Positions 1 through 8,155 of a stretch of 64,000 nt of DNA are shown piece by piece. A program made the position numbers and the translations under genes. Source of the stretch: Methylorubrum extorquens (GTDB lineage Bacteria > Pseudomonadota > Alphaproteobacteria > Rhizobiales > Beijerinckiaceae); NCBI RefSeq assembly GCF_024169925.1, contig NZ_JALJXF010000001.1, positions 3,044,001-3,108,000 on the forward strand. Direction: 5' to 3'. Every line of letters begins with the position of its first letter. Position 1 is the stretch's first letter. The notes below the pieces were generated by a model that worked only from the letters and a program-made list of their open reading frames with translations, did no database searches and was not told the origin of the DNA.

Positions 1-614
1 AGGAGATGGCGGTCCTCACCTCGCCGGAGACCTATCAGGCCGAGCCCGCACAGGCGTGGCGCCGGCTCTCGGGGCGGATGCGCAAGCCACGGGAGATCGC
101 GGTGCTGATGGAAGTCGCGGCGTGGCGCGAGGCGGAGGCGCAGAGCCGCAACGTGCCCCGCGGGCGCATCCTCAAGGACGAGGCGGTGATCGACATCGCC
201 ACCGCCGGCCCCCGCAGCGTCGAGGCCCTGGGCCGCCTGCGCACCATCCCCGCCGGATTCGAGCGCTCGCGCACCGGCACCGAGATTCTCGCCGCGGTCG
301 AGCGGGGTTTCGCCCGCGACCCGTCGCAGATCGCCGTGCCCGAGCGCAGCCGCGCCCGCGGCGGCGGCAACGGCGCCCTGATCGATCTGCTCAAGGTGCT
401 GCTCAAGGCGGTGGCCGAGGCCGAGGGCGTGGCACCCAAGATCATCGCCACCGTCGATGACCTCGAAGCACTCGCCGAGGACGACGCGGCGGACGTGGCC
501 GTGCTCCAGGGCTGGCGCCGCTCCCTGTTCGGCGACAAGGCCCTGGCGCTCAAGCACGGCCGCATGGCGCTCTCGGTCGAGCGCGGCCGGGTCACCGTGC
601 GCGAACTGCCGTAA
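1..614 (+). CDS. rnd: Ribonuclease D, C-terminal part (5' end outside window)
   Basis: The reading frame enters from before base 1, so only about 204 C-terminal codons are present; the in-frame ATG at base 6 is internal. The visible part, with [17 protein letters not shown] early on and [11 protein letters not shown] further along, is the HRDC region that follows the exonuclease domain in RNase D, a 3'-5' exonuclease trimming tRNA and other stable RNA ends in the cytoplasm. A second HRDC-like helical stretch fills roughly the last 80 residues. The catalytic DEDD residues would lie upstream and cannot be checked here. Family assignment is confident; completeness is not testable. Confidence 0.88.
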   Translation, partial: EMAVLTSPETYQAEPAQAWRRLSGRMRKPREIAVLMEVAAWREAEAQSRNVPRGRILKDEAVIDIATAGPRSVEALGRLRTIPAGFERSRTGTEILAAVERGFARDPSQIAVPERSRARGGGNGALIDLLKVLLKAVAEAEGVAPKIIATVDDLEALAEDDAADVAVLQGWRRSLFGDKALALKHGRMALSVERGRVTVRELP

Positions 615-821
615 GCGTTCCCTGTCCGGCGGGCGATGCCCTGACGGCTCGGCCGTGACGAACAGCTCCGTTCTACGCCGAGCCTGCTGCCACGGCTTGC
701 GTTGGCTGGGAGAAGCGGGGAACTGTCATCGCGGCACCTTGGCGTCGGAACGCAGGTGCCGTAGTTCGGGATTAAGTGGCAAGCCATTTTGCCTCTCATT
801 CCCGGCCGCTGACCTCTCCCC

Positions 822-1109
822 ATGTTCGAGCCGAACGAAGTCCTTCAGGTTCTGAGTGGCCGCGGTACCCTGTCCGCTCAGGGGATCGAGCCGGTCGCGG
901 TCCGCTACAAGATCGTCATCGAGCGCCGTGACGGCATCGTGGTCGCCCATGGCAGCCTCGCCGGCCGGCACGCGGCCCTGCGCCCGCTCTGGATCACGCC
1001 GGATGCGACCTTGCATCTGAAGGATTCCCGGAGCTTGCCTGTGTCTCTCACCGACCTCGTCGGCGACGCCGCGGAGTTCGAGAGCACCGAACCGGTTGCG
1101 CTGGACTGA
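822..1109 (+). CDS. Hypothetical protein, 95 aa
   Basis: Not recognised. A soluble, 95-residue protein with alternating hydrophobic residues suggesting beta strands (VAVRYKIVIERRDGIVV) and no signal peptide or membrane segment. The ATG at 822 has no convincing Shine-Dalgarno sequence. It lies on the same strand between rnd and the DNA glycosylase gene and ends 49 bases before the glycosylase ATG. The reading frame has normal high third-position GC, which supports real coding. No function is proposed. Confidence 0.6.
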   Translation: MFEPNEVLQVLSGRGTLSAQGIEPVAVRYKIVIERRDGIVVAHGSLAGRHAALRPLWITPDATLHLKDSRSLPVSLTDLVGDAAEFESTEPVALD

Positions 1110-1158
1110 CGTCGGCTCAACAGTGGCGCCGACTCACTGCCACGCTCCCCACCGTTCC

Positions 1159-2085
1159 ATGACGCGCACCTCGACGCCTGCAACCCGAGAGGACGGGGCC
1201 GAATTTACCCTGGCCTGCCCCCAACCCTACGATTGGGCGCATCTCGAATGCTTCTTCGCTGACCATGCCAGCCCCGGCGTCGAAACCGTGACGCCCGGCC
1301 GCTATTCCCGCACCTTCGTCCTTGATGGGCGCCACGGCATCCTCTCCGTCGCGCCGGAGGCGAGCGCTCTGTCGGTCCGCATCCGCGGCCTCGGCTCGGA
1401 GGACGACCACCAAAGAATCCTCGCGCGGGTGCGGGCGATGTTCGATCTCGACGCCAACCCGCGGGCGATCGGTGCCGGCCTCGGCCGCGATCCCTTCACC
1501 GCCGCCCTCGTGGCGCGTCGGCCCGGTCTGCGGATGCCGGGTGCCTTCGACGGGTTCGAACTGGCGGTCCGGGCGATCCTCGGGCAGCAGGTCTCGGTCG
1601 CCGCCGCGACGCGTCTCGCCGGCCGCCTCGTCGCGGGTTTCGGCACGCCCCTCGACGGAAAGACGTGGGGGGGTGAGCCCGGTCTCACCCACCTGTTCCC
1701 GACGCCGGAGCAGCTCGTGAACGCCGAGATCTCACTCGTGCTCAACATGCCCCGCACCCGCGGCCGGGCGATCCAGGAGCTGGCCGCAGCGATGCTCGCC
1801 ACGCCGGATCTGTTCGCATCCGGGGGCGGACTCGATGAAACGGTCGCGCGGCTGAAGGCCCTGCCCGGCATCGGGGATTGGACCGCGCATTACGTCGCCA
1901 TGCGCGCCCTGGCGCAGGCCGATGCCTTCCCGGCGGGAGATGTGGGGTTGATGCGCGCCCTCGATACCGGCGCCGGGCGGCCGAGCCGACCGGCACTTCT
2001 CGACCGCGCGGCGGCCTGGCGGCCCTGGCGCGCCTACGCGGCGATCCATCTCTGGGCCGAGGACGCCGCGCGGAGGATGCCATGA
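1159..2085 (+). CDS. alkA: DNA-3-methyladenine glycosylase II (AlkA-type)
   Basis: A base-excision repair glycosylase that removes alkylated purines from DNA, 308 residues. The C-terminal half carries the helix-hairpin-helix (LKALPGIGDWTAHYVAMRAL), followed by FPAGDVGL, whose Asp corresponds to the catalytic Asp of the family. Upstream, FELAVRAILGQQVSVAAA is the typical helix preceding the HhH core. The N-terminal ~100 residues resemble the AlkA N domain, and no Ada methyltransferase domain is fused. ATG 1159 is chosen; an in-frame TTG at 1096 would overlap the preceding gene. The stop codon overlaps the ATG of the next gene, so the two are probably co-transcribed. Confidence 0.85.
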   Translation: MTRTSTPATREDGAEFTLACPQPYDWAHLECFFADHASPGVETVTPGRYSRTFVLDGRHGILSVAPEASALSVRIRGLGSEDDHQRILARVRAMFDLDANPRAIGAGLGRDPFTAALVARRPGLRMPGAFDGFELAVRAILGQQVSVAAATRLAGRLVAGFGTPLDGKTWGGEPGLTHLFPTPEQLVNAEISLVLNMPRTRGRAIQELAAAMLATPDLFASGGGLDETVARLKALPGIGDWTAHYVAMRALAQADAFPAGDVGLMRALDTGAGRPSRPALLDRAAAWRPWRAYAAIHLWAEDAARRMP

Positions 2086-2519
2086 TGATCCGTGATCCCG
2101 CCGTCGAAGACGAGGCCGGGTGGCGCCGGCTCTGGGCCGGCTACCTGGCCTTCTACGCTGAGACGCTGCCAGAGGCGGTCACCGCCGCGACATGGGCCCG
2201 CATCCTCGATCCGGCCTCGCCCGTGTTCGCACGGCTGGCGGAGCGGGACGGGACGCTCGTCGGCATGACGGTCAACGTCCTGCACGAAGGGACATGGACC
2301 ACCGCGCCGGTCTGCTACCTGGAGGATCTGTTCGTCGCGCCCGAGGTGCGCGGTGGCGGCATCGGCAGGGCGCTGATCGCCGACCTCGTCGATCGGGGCA
2401 AGGCACGGGGCTGGTCGCGGCTCTACTGGCACACGCGAACCGGGAACGCGGAGGCCCGGCGACTCTACGAGCGCTTTGTCGCGGCCGACGACTTCTGCCG
2501 CTACCGCCTCGTGCTGTAA
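2082..2519 (+). CDS. GNAT family N-acetyltransferase
   Basis: A 145-residue single GNAT domain, which transfers an acetyl group from acetyl-CoA to an unknown amine. The acetyl-CoA binding motif A is clear: LEDLFVAPEVRGGGIGRALI (R/Q-x-x-G-x-G/A type), followed by the motif B region YWHTRTGNAEARRLYERF. The first ATG (2082) overlaps the stop of the glycosylase gene; a second ATG follows directly at 2085. Overlap with alkA suggests translational coupling, but the sequence gives no clue to the substrate. Confidence 0.88.
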   Translation: MMIRDPAVEDEAGWRRLWAGYLAFYAETLPEAVTAATWARILDPASPVFARLAERDGTLVGMTVNVLHEGTWTTAPVCYLEDLFVAPEVRGGGIGRALIADLVDRGKARGWSRLYWHTRTGNAEARRLYERFVAADDFCRYRLVL

Positions 2520-2575
2520 GCATTAACGCCTCGTTTACCATGATGGCGTCACGGTTGGGCTCAGCGGAGAGAGCG

Positions 2576-2794
2576 ATGAACCGACGAGTCGGCCGTACTT
2601 TCGATGTCCTCAGCGAGGCGCAGCTCGTGGCCGGGCGCACCGTCGCCCGCCGGGTCGCACCGGACGCGCTGGCGCCCCATGCCGGTCCGCGGCCGATCGC
2701 CCAGCTACTCGACACCATCCAGCACGTCGCGGAAGCCGCGACCGGCGAGCGCAGCTTCCTGCATGTCGGTGCGGCGCCGCGCCGGAAGGGCTGA
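2576..2794 (+). CDS. Small hypothetical protein, 72 aa
   Basis: Not recognised. A 72-residue, Arg/Ala-rich soluble protein starting at ATG 2576 after a good GGAGAG ribosome binding site 6 bases upstream. The C-terminus is basic (PRRKG). It lies 56 bases after the acetyltransferase gene and ends 16 bases before the convergent end of the phosphoesterase gene. No signal peptide, no membrane segment, no known motif. Confidence 0.5.
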   Translation: MNRRVGRTFDVLSEAQLVAGRTVARRVAPDALAPHAGPRPIAQLLDTIQHVAEAATGERSFLHVGAAPRRKG

Positions 2795-2810
2795 GCGGGC
2801 GCGGATTTCT

Positions 2811-3725
2811 TCAGGCCGCGGGCGGTTCGCCGCCGAGTTCGATCAGGACGATTTCCGGCGGCACCCCGAAGCGGATGCCGACCCCACTGACGCCAAGGCC
2901 GCCGGAGATGATGAGGTGGCGCCCGTCCTCGACCACATGGCCGTAGGCGAAGCGCTGGCCGTAACGGGAGGGTAGCACCGGCGAGTAGCCCAGCACGCGG
3001 ATCTGGCCGCCGTGGGTATGGCCCGACAGCGTGAGGGAGACGCGGGCGGGCATGTTCACGAAGATGTCGGGCTCGTGCGCCATCAGGATCACCGGCGCCG
3101 CATCCGTCACCTTCGCCAGCGTGCCCGGAAGGTCGGCGAGGCTCCGGCGGCTGCCGAGCGGGAGGAACGGCTCCTGATCCGCGAGCCCGGCGAGCCAGAA
3201 CGGCCGGCCGCTATGCGTCAGACGAACCGCGTCGTTCTCCAGAACCGGGATGCCGCGCGCTTCGAGCAGCCGCCGGATCTCGACGGGCCCCTTGCCCGCA
3301 CGCATTGCCTCCGGATCGTCCCACCAATCATGGTTGCCGAGGACGGCGTAGGTGCCGAGCGGTGCGCGCAGACCCTCGGCGAGCCGCGCAAAATCGGAGA
3401 GCGGCACCCGGTGCCACGTCACCTTCCGGCCGGCCGGGTAATCGCCGAGCAGGAGGATCAGGTCGGGGGCGAGCGCGTTCGTCGCCGCCACGATCTCGGC
3501 CACCCGGTCGAGCGGCATGTAAGGCTCGCAGACATGGATGTCGGCAAGCACCGCGATGCGCAGCCGGTGCCCAGGAACCCACCCCGGCGGCGTCAGGCCG
3601 TAGCGGGTCAGCGCGAGCCGGAACCGTGGTTCGACGATGAAGGCGTAGGCGCCCCCGGAGCCGAGCGTCAGCGCAGAGGCGCCGAATCCGCCGAGAACCT
3701 GCCTGCGAGTCGGAAGAATGAGCAT
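2811..3725 (-). CDS. Metallophosphoesterase, exported or membrane-anchored
   Basis: A 304-residue calcineurin-like phosphoesterase. The metal-ligand motifs are in the canonical order: D-x-H at residues 62-64 (ADIH), GD at 94-95, GNHD at 130-133, H216 (AHEPD) and GHTH at 234-237. Residues 1-29 contain a twin Arg followed by a hydrophobic stretch (RRQVLGGFGASALTLGSGG), consistent with a Tat-type signal or anchor, placing the enzyme outside the cytoplasm. It resembles the YaeI/UDP-2,3-diacylglucosamine hydrolase-like subgroup; the substrate is not predictable. ATG 3725 is the only start preceding the signal. Confidence 0.88.
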   Translation of the reverse strand: MLILPTRRQVLGGFGASALTLGSGGAYAFIVEPRFRLALTRYGLTPPGWVPGHRLRIAVLADIHVCEPYMPLDRVAEIVAATNALAPDLILLLGDYPAGRKVTWHRVPLSDFARLAEGLRAPLGTYAVLGNHDWWDDPEAMRAGKGPVEIRRLLEARGIPVLENDAVRLTHSGRPFWLAGLADQEPFLPLGSRRSLADLPGTLAKVTDAAPVILMAHEPDIFVNMPARVSLTLSGHTHGGQIRVLGYSPVLPSRYGQRFAYGHVVEDGRHLIISGGLGVSGVGIRFGVPPEIVLIELGGEPPAA

Positions 3726-3762
3726 GCCGCCAGAGCCGATGGCGCGGCGGCAGCGTCAAGCC

Positions 3763-3978
3763 TCAATCGACAGGCTCATCCTCGTGTACGAAGCGAACGG
3801 CCTTCCGGGCCTCGGCCTTGGCGCGGGCCGCTTTCGTGGCAGCGCTGCCGACATGGACCGCGGCGGCGAGCGCCGGCAGGGCGACGGGGCGGAAATTCTC
3901 GCGATCCCCGGCCACGGTCACCGGGGGGGCGATGCCCGGCTCTGCCGCGAAGGTCGGGGTTCGGCTGGGGGCGTACAT
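3763..3978 (-). CDS. Small hypothetical protein, 71 aa
   Basis: Not recognised. The ATG at 3978 follows an AGGACAGG ribosome binding sequence, which favours it over an upstream in-frame ATG at 4041. The product begins MYAPSRTPTFAAEPG, has an Ala/Val-rich middle that could be an amphipathic helix, and a charged C-terminus (EARKAVRFVHEDEPVD). It lies 37 bases upstream of, and in line with, the phosphoesterase gene, so they may share a transcript. Confidence 0.45.
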   Translation of the reverse strand: MYAPSRTPTFAAEPGIAPPVTVAGDRENFRPVALPALAAAVHVGSAATKAARAKAEARKAVRFVHEDEPVD

Positions 3979-4299
3979 GGGTCCTGTCCTGTTTGCGCGT
4001 CGGGGCGACCGCAGTGGCTCGATCGTCTGCCTCGCGACCATGGCGAGGACGACCCTTCAACACCCCGCTCGTGGCGAGATTGCGAAGATGCCGTCCCTTC
4101 TGTGATCGACCCAACGACATGAACGGAAGCTTAAGACAGCGGATGAGCCCGAATTTCGCGCAAGGCGACAAATCGGGCACGGCCTATGGTCGCTTTTCGG
4201 CCACGCGATAGTGCATTGCAGCGGGGCCCATCTTGCAACGCCCCCCGTGGATTTACACCCGAAGAGCCGGTGACTTGATCCGCCGTCCGGATGCGCTTC
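3979..4299. other. Intergenic, no feature recognised
   Basis: 321 bases between the small minus-strand gene and the 3' end of the aminotransferase gene. I see no convincing open frame, hairpin with a T tract, or exact EcfG-type promoter here. It presumably holds the minus-strand promoter of the small gene. Confidence 0.4.
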
Positions 4300-5691
4300 T
4301 CACCGGGCCGGCATGGGTTGCAGGCCTTCCTGCGCGATCCAGGCCGCGGTGCGATCCAGGGCGCGGCTCAGGCGTTCGAACAAGGTGTCGATCTCGTCGG
4401 GCTCGATCACCAGAGGGGGGCAGACGGCGATGCGGTCGCCGGCCAGGAAGCGCACGATCAGACCCTCGTCCTGCGCGAAGGCGACGCAGCGCGCCGCCAC
4501 CGCCGCCTTTGGCTCGAACTGCCGCTTCGAAGGCTTGTCGGCCACGATCTCGATGCCGCCGATCAGCCCCATGCCCCGCGCCTCGCCGACGAGGGGATGG
4601 TCGGCCAGCCGGGCCAGAGCCGCCTGGAAATGCGGTGCACGCTCCCCGGCCCGCTCGACGATGCGGTCGCGCCGGTAGATGTGCAGCGCGCGATTGGCCA
4701 CGGCGCAGGCGACGGGATGCCCGGAATAGGTGGTGCCGTGGCCGAAGCCACCGAGCTTGACGCTCTCGTCGAGCATCGCCCGGTAGAGTGGCTCGTCGAT
4801 GCTGATGCCGCCGAGCGGCAGGTAGCCGGAGGTCAAGGCCTTGGCGAAGGAGAGGGTGTTCGGGCGCATGCCGAGCGCCTCGCTGCCGAACCACGTCCCG
4901 AGCCGGCCGAAGCCGCAGATCACCTCGTCGGCGACGAGGCGCACGTCGTAGCGGTCGAGCACCGCCTGGATCGCCGGGAAGTAGCCGGCCGGCGGCACGA
5001 TGGCCCCGCCCGCCCCCATCACCGGTTCGGCGAAGAAGGCGGCGACGGTGTCAGGGTCCTCGGCAAGGATCTGCGCTTCGAGTTCCGCCGCGAGGCGCTG
5101 CGAATACGCTTCCTCGGTCTCGCCGGCTTCGGCGCCGCGGTAATGGTGCGGGCAGGCGGCGTGGAGAAAGCCGTCGATCGGCAGGTCCCAATCGGCGTGG
5201 TTGGCGGGAAGGCCCGTGAGCGAGGCGGTCGCGACGGTGACGCCGTGATAGCCCTTTTTGCGGGCGATGATCTTCTTCTTGCGCGGGCGCCCCAGCGCGT
5301 TGTTCATGTACCAGAGAAGCTTGACCTGCGCGTCGTTGGCTTCCGACCCTGAAGACGTGAAGAAGATCTTCGAAGTCGGGACCGGCATCAGCTCTTTCAG
5401 CGTCTCGGCCAACTCGATCGCCGGATCGTGGCTGCGGCCTGAGAACAGGTGGGCGAAGGGCAGCCGGCCCATCTGATCGGCGGCGGCCTCGACCAACTCC
5501 TCGTTGCCGTAGCCCAGGGCCGTGCACCACAGCCCGGCCATGCCTTCGAGATAGGGGCGCCCGTCCGTGTCGTAGACCCAGACGCCGTGGCCTCGCTCCA
5601 GCACCAGCGGGCCCGTCTCCCGGAAGGTGGACAGGTTGGTGTAGGGGTGGATCAGGGTCTCGACGTCGCGGGCGGCGATGTTCGACAGCAT
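4300..5691 (-). CDS. Class III (omega) PLP-dependent aminotransferase
   Basis: A 463-residue fold-type I aminotransferase of the beta-alanine/GABA:pyruvate group. Landmarks: SSGSEAND (113-120) for phosphate binding, KKGYHG around 145-150, D255 in VADEVICGFGR for the PLP pyridine nitrogen, and K284 in SFAKALTSGY as the Schiff-base lysine. ATG 5691 gives a normal family length starting MLSNIAARDVETLIHPYTN; an in-frame ATG at 5787 would add 32 atypical residues. The exact amino donor (GABA, beta-alanine, putrescine or taurine) cannot be read from sequence. Confidence 0.9.
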   Translation of the reverse strand: MLSNIAARDVETLIHPYTNLSTFRETGPLVLERGHGVWVYDTDGRPYLEGMAGLWCTALGYGNEELVEAAADQMGRLPFAHLFSGRSHDPAIELAETLKELMPVPTSKIFFTSSGSEANDAQVKLLWYMNNALGRPRKKKIIARKKGYHGVTVATASLTGLPANHADWDLPIDGFLHAACPHHYRGAEAGETEEAYSQRLAAELEAQILAEDPDTVAAFFAEPVMGAGGAIVPPAGYFPAIQAVLDRYDVRLVADEVICGFGRLGTWFGSEALGMRPNTLSFAKALTSGYLPLGGISIDEPLYRAMLDESVKLGGFGHGTTYSGHPVACAVANRALHIYRRDRIVERAGERAPHFQAALARLADHPLVGEARGMGLIGGIEIVADKPSKRQFEPKAAVAARCVAFAQDEGLIVRFLAGDRIAVCPPLVIEPDEIDTLFERLSRALDRTAAWIAQEGLQPMPAR

Positions 5692-5813
5692 GATGCAGCA
5701 GCCGGAAGTCTTCGCCGACGGGGCGCGCCGGCAACCCCGCCACACTAACGGCCGCAATCTCCCGCAGGAAGGCGCCGTTCGCCTCATCGATCAACACAAC
5801 CGACTCGCTCGCG

Positions 5814-6353
5814 ATGCTCGATCCGGCCACCATCGTCGCCGTGCCCGCTCCGGGCCGCACCTGCGGCCCCTGCACCTTGTGCTGCAAGGTCTACGAGGTG
5901 CCCGCGGTCGAGAGCCCGGCGGGGCGGTGGTGCCGGCATGTCCGCTCCGGCGGAGGCTGCGGCATCCATGAAGACCGGCCCGACCATTGCCGGGCCTTCC
6001 ACTGTCTCTGGATGACGGAGGTCTGGATCGGACCGGAATGGCGTCCGGATCGGGCCAAGATGGTGCTCAGCCTCGATCCCGTGACCCGCTTCCTCAACGT
6101 TCAGGTCGATCCCGGTCAGGCGGGGGCTTGGAAGCGCGCGCCCTATCACGACCAGTTGCGGCGCTGGGCTGCGGCGTCACTGCCGCTGCGGCGCTACGTG
6201 CTCGTCCACGTCAACAGAATGACGACGGTCGTCCTGCCGGATCGGGACGTGGCCCTCGGCAGTTTCGAGCCCGGCGACCGTCTGGTCGGCCGGGAGCGGA
6301 TGGGACCGGCGGGAATGACCGCCGATGTCGAGAAAGTTTCGCAGCCGGTTTGA
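5814..6353 (+). CDS. YkgJ-type cysteine cluster protein
   Basis: A 179-residue protein with a Cys-rich N-terminal half: CGPCTLCCKVY, then WCRHV, GGGCGIHEDRPDHCRAFHC, matching the YkgJ/UPF0153 zinc- or iron-chelating family. The role is unknown in the family; metal binding is inferred from the cysteines. The gene is divergent from the aminotransferase gene, with 122 bases between starts. The C-terminal third (RYVLVHVNRMTTVVLPDRDV) is a predicted beta-rich part without cysteines. Confidence 0.8.
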   Translation: MLDPATIVAVPAPGRTCGPCTLCCKVYEVPAVESPAGRWCRHVRSGGGCGIHEDRPDHCRAFHCLWMTEVWIGPEWRPDRAKMVLSLDPVTRFLNVQVDPGQAGAWKRAPYHDQLRRWAAASLPLRRYVLVHVNRMTTVVLPDRDVALGSFEPGDRLVGRERMGPAGMTADVEKVSQPV

Positions 6354-6444
6354 GGCAAGCCGTCGCTAAAGCATTCGACCCTACAGCTCCCGAAGCTTGA
6401 TGCCGGTGCGGCTCGGGCCTGCCTGTCCAATCCGCTCGGACGTA

Positions 6445-6807
6445 TCAGGTCATGCAACGGCCCGGGACCATGCGGCGCGCTTCCGGCCCGACGAGCGAGC
6501 TGAGCGGAGCCTCGCAGCCCTCCCGCGTCAGGCGACGGGGCTTGGCCGGCAACTCTTCCTGAGCCGAGCGGGCCGGCAGCGACTCCGAACGCGTGGACGG
6601 GCGGGGCGCCGTCGCCACATGGATCGGGGTGAGGGCGGTGGAATAGGGGCGCATACCCGGCAGCGGCGTGGCCGGCGCCTCATAAGCGACGCGCGGAGCC
6701 GTCGGAGCCCCCATCGCATCGGCCTCCTGCCGAACCACCGGCAGAAGCAGCAGTGTCATGATCGCAGCGGGAACACTCACACCGAGGGCGAAGCCGGTCC
6801 GAAGCAT
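6445..6807 (-). CDS. Exported hypothetical protein under an EcfG-type promoter
   Basis: Not recognised. 120 residues with an N-terminal hydrophobic segment (GFALGVSVPAAIMTLLLLPVV) that fits a signal peptide or single anchor, then a Pro/Ala/Ser-rich low-complexity stretch, and a C-terminal EGCEAPLSSLVGPEARRM...GRC with two cysteines that could form a disulfide in the periplasm. A GGAG ribosome binding site lies 9 bases before the ATG. An exact GGAAC-N17-CGTT promoter sits upstream in the correct orientation, so I infer membership of the general stress regulon governed by the neighbouring phyR/nepR. Confidence 0.7.
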   Translation of the reverse strand: MLRTGFALGVSVPAAIMTLLLLPVVRQEADAMGAPTAPRVAYEAPATPLPGMRPYSTALTPIHVATAPRPSTRSESLPARSAQEELPAKPRRLTREGCEAPLSSLVGPEARRMVPGRCMT

Positions 6808-6847
6808 CTTTGCGATCTCCGATGGGAGCTTGACAGGTTGTCAGCAC

Positions 6848-6873
6848 AACGCTGCTTGCAGATCTCCGGTTCC
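6848..6873 (-). promoter_or_regulatory. EcfG-type promoter of the 6445-6807 gene
   Basis: On the minus strand, GGAAC (6873-6869), a 17-base spacer, then CGTT (6851-6848). This matches exactly the GGAAC-N16/17-CGTT consensus known for sigma-EcfG promoters of Methylobacterium. The -10 lies 41 bases upstream of the ATG at 6807. Confidence 0.75.
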
Positions 6874-7118
6874 TTCACTGTCCCGCTTCGGATCAAATCA
6901 GTATTCTAGGCTCGATGGGCGCGCACGCTGTCGCAACGCGGCGGGCGGGTGGAGGCGGCGGCCGCCGGATGGTCGTGATATAAAAGCACCTGTGGATGAA
7001 AAATGTGATGGGTTCGGCGCCGAGTCCGGAACCCGGCCGATAGTCATCCGTTAGAGAATCACCCGGCCACTCTGGTCCTCCCCGCATTCCCCTTGTGCAT
7101 CGGCCGGAACCTCTTCAC

Positions 7119-7147
7119 GGGTCGGACAATGGTCCGGCCCGTTTTTT
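7119..7147 (+). terminator. Rho-independent terminator without an upstream gene
   Basis: A 9-base stem with one G-T pair (gggtcggac / gtccggccc, four-base loop) followed by gtttttt. Oriented for a plus-strand transcript, yet the nearest annotated gene upstream on that strand ends at 6353. Confidence 0.7.
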
Positions 7148-7213
7148 CGTGCGCATGCACAGCGGGAACTCTGCGGGCCAGTGATGGTCGTCAAGACGTT
7201 CTAATTGCACACG

Positions 7214-7246
7214 AAAAAAGGGCGCCGGCCTTGTTGGTCGGCGCCC
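7214..7246 (-). terminator. Terminator of phyR
   Basis: An 11-base GC-rich stem (gggcgccggcc / ggtcggcgccc, five-base loop). On the minus strand it is followed by a run of six T. It begins 26 bases after the phyR stop codon. Confidence 0.85.
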
Positions 7247-7271
7247 TCGGTTTCCGTTCTGAAGCTCAGGT

Positions 7272-8075
7272 TCAGGCGCTGTGCGCCTCGCGGCGGCGCG
7301 CGCTCTGCTGGAAGAACAGCGCCTGGCTAATGACGGCCGACACGTTTGCAGGTTGGAACGGCTTGGCGATGAGGAAGGCAGGCTCGGGGCGCTCGCCGGT
7401 GAGGAAGCGCTCAGGGTAGGCCGTGATGAAAATCACCGGCACCTCGAAGGTCTTCAGCAGATCGTTGACCGCATCCAGGCCCGACGAGCCGTCGGCGAGC
7501 TGGATGTCGGCCAGGATCAGGCCGGGGCGCTTGCTCTCGGAGGCGATCTTGACCGCTTCGGTGCGGGTGCGCGCCACACCGATGACGTTGTGGCCGAGGC
7601 CCTCGACCAGGGCTTCCAGATCCATGGCGATCAGCGGCTCGTCCTCGATGATGAGGATCTCCGTGGCCATGTCGGCGGCGAGCTCGCGGCCCGCCTCGTC
7701 CACGAGGTCGCGCACCTTGGAGACGTCCACATCGAGGATCACACCCGCATCTTCCTCGGAGAAGCCTTCGAGGCACGAGAGCAGGAACGCCTGCCGAGGC
7801 AGCGGCGTGATCTGGCCGAGCCGAACCTCGGCCGGCAGGTCGTGCTGCACCTGATCGCTGTGGCCGTTCACGGAGAGCGAGTTCCAAATCCGCGTGAAGA
7901 CGCGAAAGAGGTCGGCCTTGACGTTCGTGCTGCGGCCGAGGGTCTCGGGCTCGTTGACCAGCGTTTCGAGGGTGGCCGCGACATAGGCATCGCCCGCCAC
8001 CTGACTGCCCGTGAGCGCGCGCGCATAACGGCGCAGATACGGAAGGTGCTGCACGACCAGTTGTGCTGTGGACAT
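7272..8075 (-). CDS. phyR: Anti-anti-sigma response regulator PhyR
   Basis: Master regulator of the alphaproteobacterial general stress response. The 267 residues comprise an N-terminal sigma-EcfG-like domain (about 1-125, with LVVQHLPYLRRYARALTGS and LEGFSEEDAGVILD) and a C-terminal receiver (about 138-260) with acidic E144/D145, phosphoacceptor D190 (LILADIQLAD), T218 and K238. When phosphorylated, PhyR sequesters the anti-sigma factor NepR and releases EcfG (established for this genus). ATG 8075 gives exactly the published length of M. extorquens PhyR as I recall it. nepR is divergent; an exact EcfG promoter precedes phyR, implying positive feedback. No PhyR-type histidine kinase or ecfG gene is visible nearby. 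Confidence 0.97.
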   Translation of the reverse strand: MSTAQLVVQHLPYLRRYARALTGSQVAGDAYVAATLETLVNEPETLGRSTNVKADLFRVFTRIWNSLSVNGHSDQVQHDLPAEVRLGQITPLPRQAFLLSCLEGFSEEDAGVILDVDVSKVRDLVDEAGRELAADMATEILIIEDEPLIAMDLEALVEGLGHNVIGVARTRTEAVKIASESKRPGLILADIQLADGSSGLDAVNDLLKTFEVPVIFITAYPERFLTGERPEPAFLIAKPFQPANVSAVISQALFFQQSARRREAHSA

Positions 8076-8120
8076 GAGTTCCCCTGAGCCTCTTTGCTCT
8101 TCGTTTGTCGCTGCGCCCCT

Positions 8121-8145
8121 AACGCGGGGGCTCGACGTCCGTTCC
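8121..8145 (-). promoter_or_regulatory. EcfG-type promoter of phyR
   Basis: Minus strand GGAAC (8145-8141), 16-base spacer, CGTT (8124-8121); an exact match to the EcfG consensus. The -10 is 46 bases upstream of the phyR ATG. Confidence 0.85.
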
Positions 8146-8155
8146 TGGCCTATGC

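Larger units (their letters stand above)
6808..7271. other. 464-base intergenic region with promoter, orphan terminator and possible sRNA
   Basis: Contains the EcfG-type promoter at 6848-6873 (minus), a plus-strand terminator at 7119-7147 and the phyR terminator at 7214-7246. No plus-strand gene precedes the terminator at 7119, so an unannotated plus-strand transcript between about 6880 and 7147 is likely. A minus-strand open frame (6893-7087) has poor coding character and is not called. Confidence 0.5.

Noticed and set aside
1096..1158. N-terminal extension of the DNA glycosylase from a TTG
   Set aside because: Overlaps the preceding gene, lacks similarity to the family N-terminus, and has Cys/His-rich random character.
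6893..7087. A 64-codon minus-strand frame between the exported protein gene and phyR
   Set aside because: Arg/Pro-rich, no ribosome site; the orphan terminator points to a plus-strand transcript instead.
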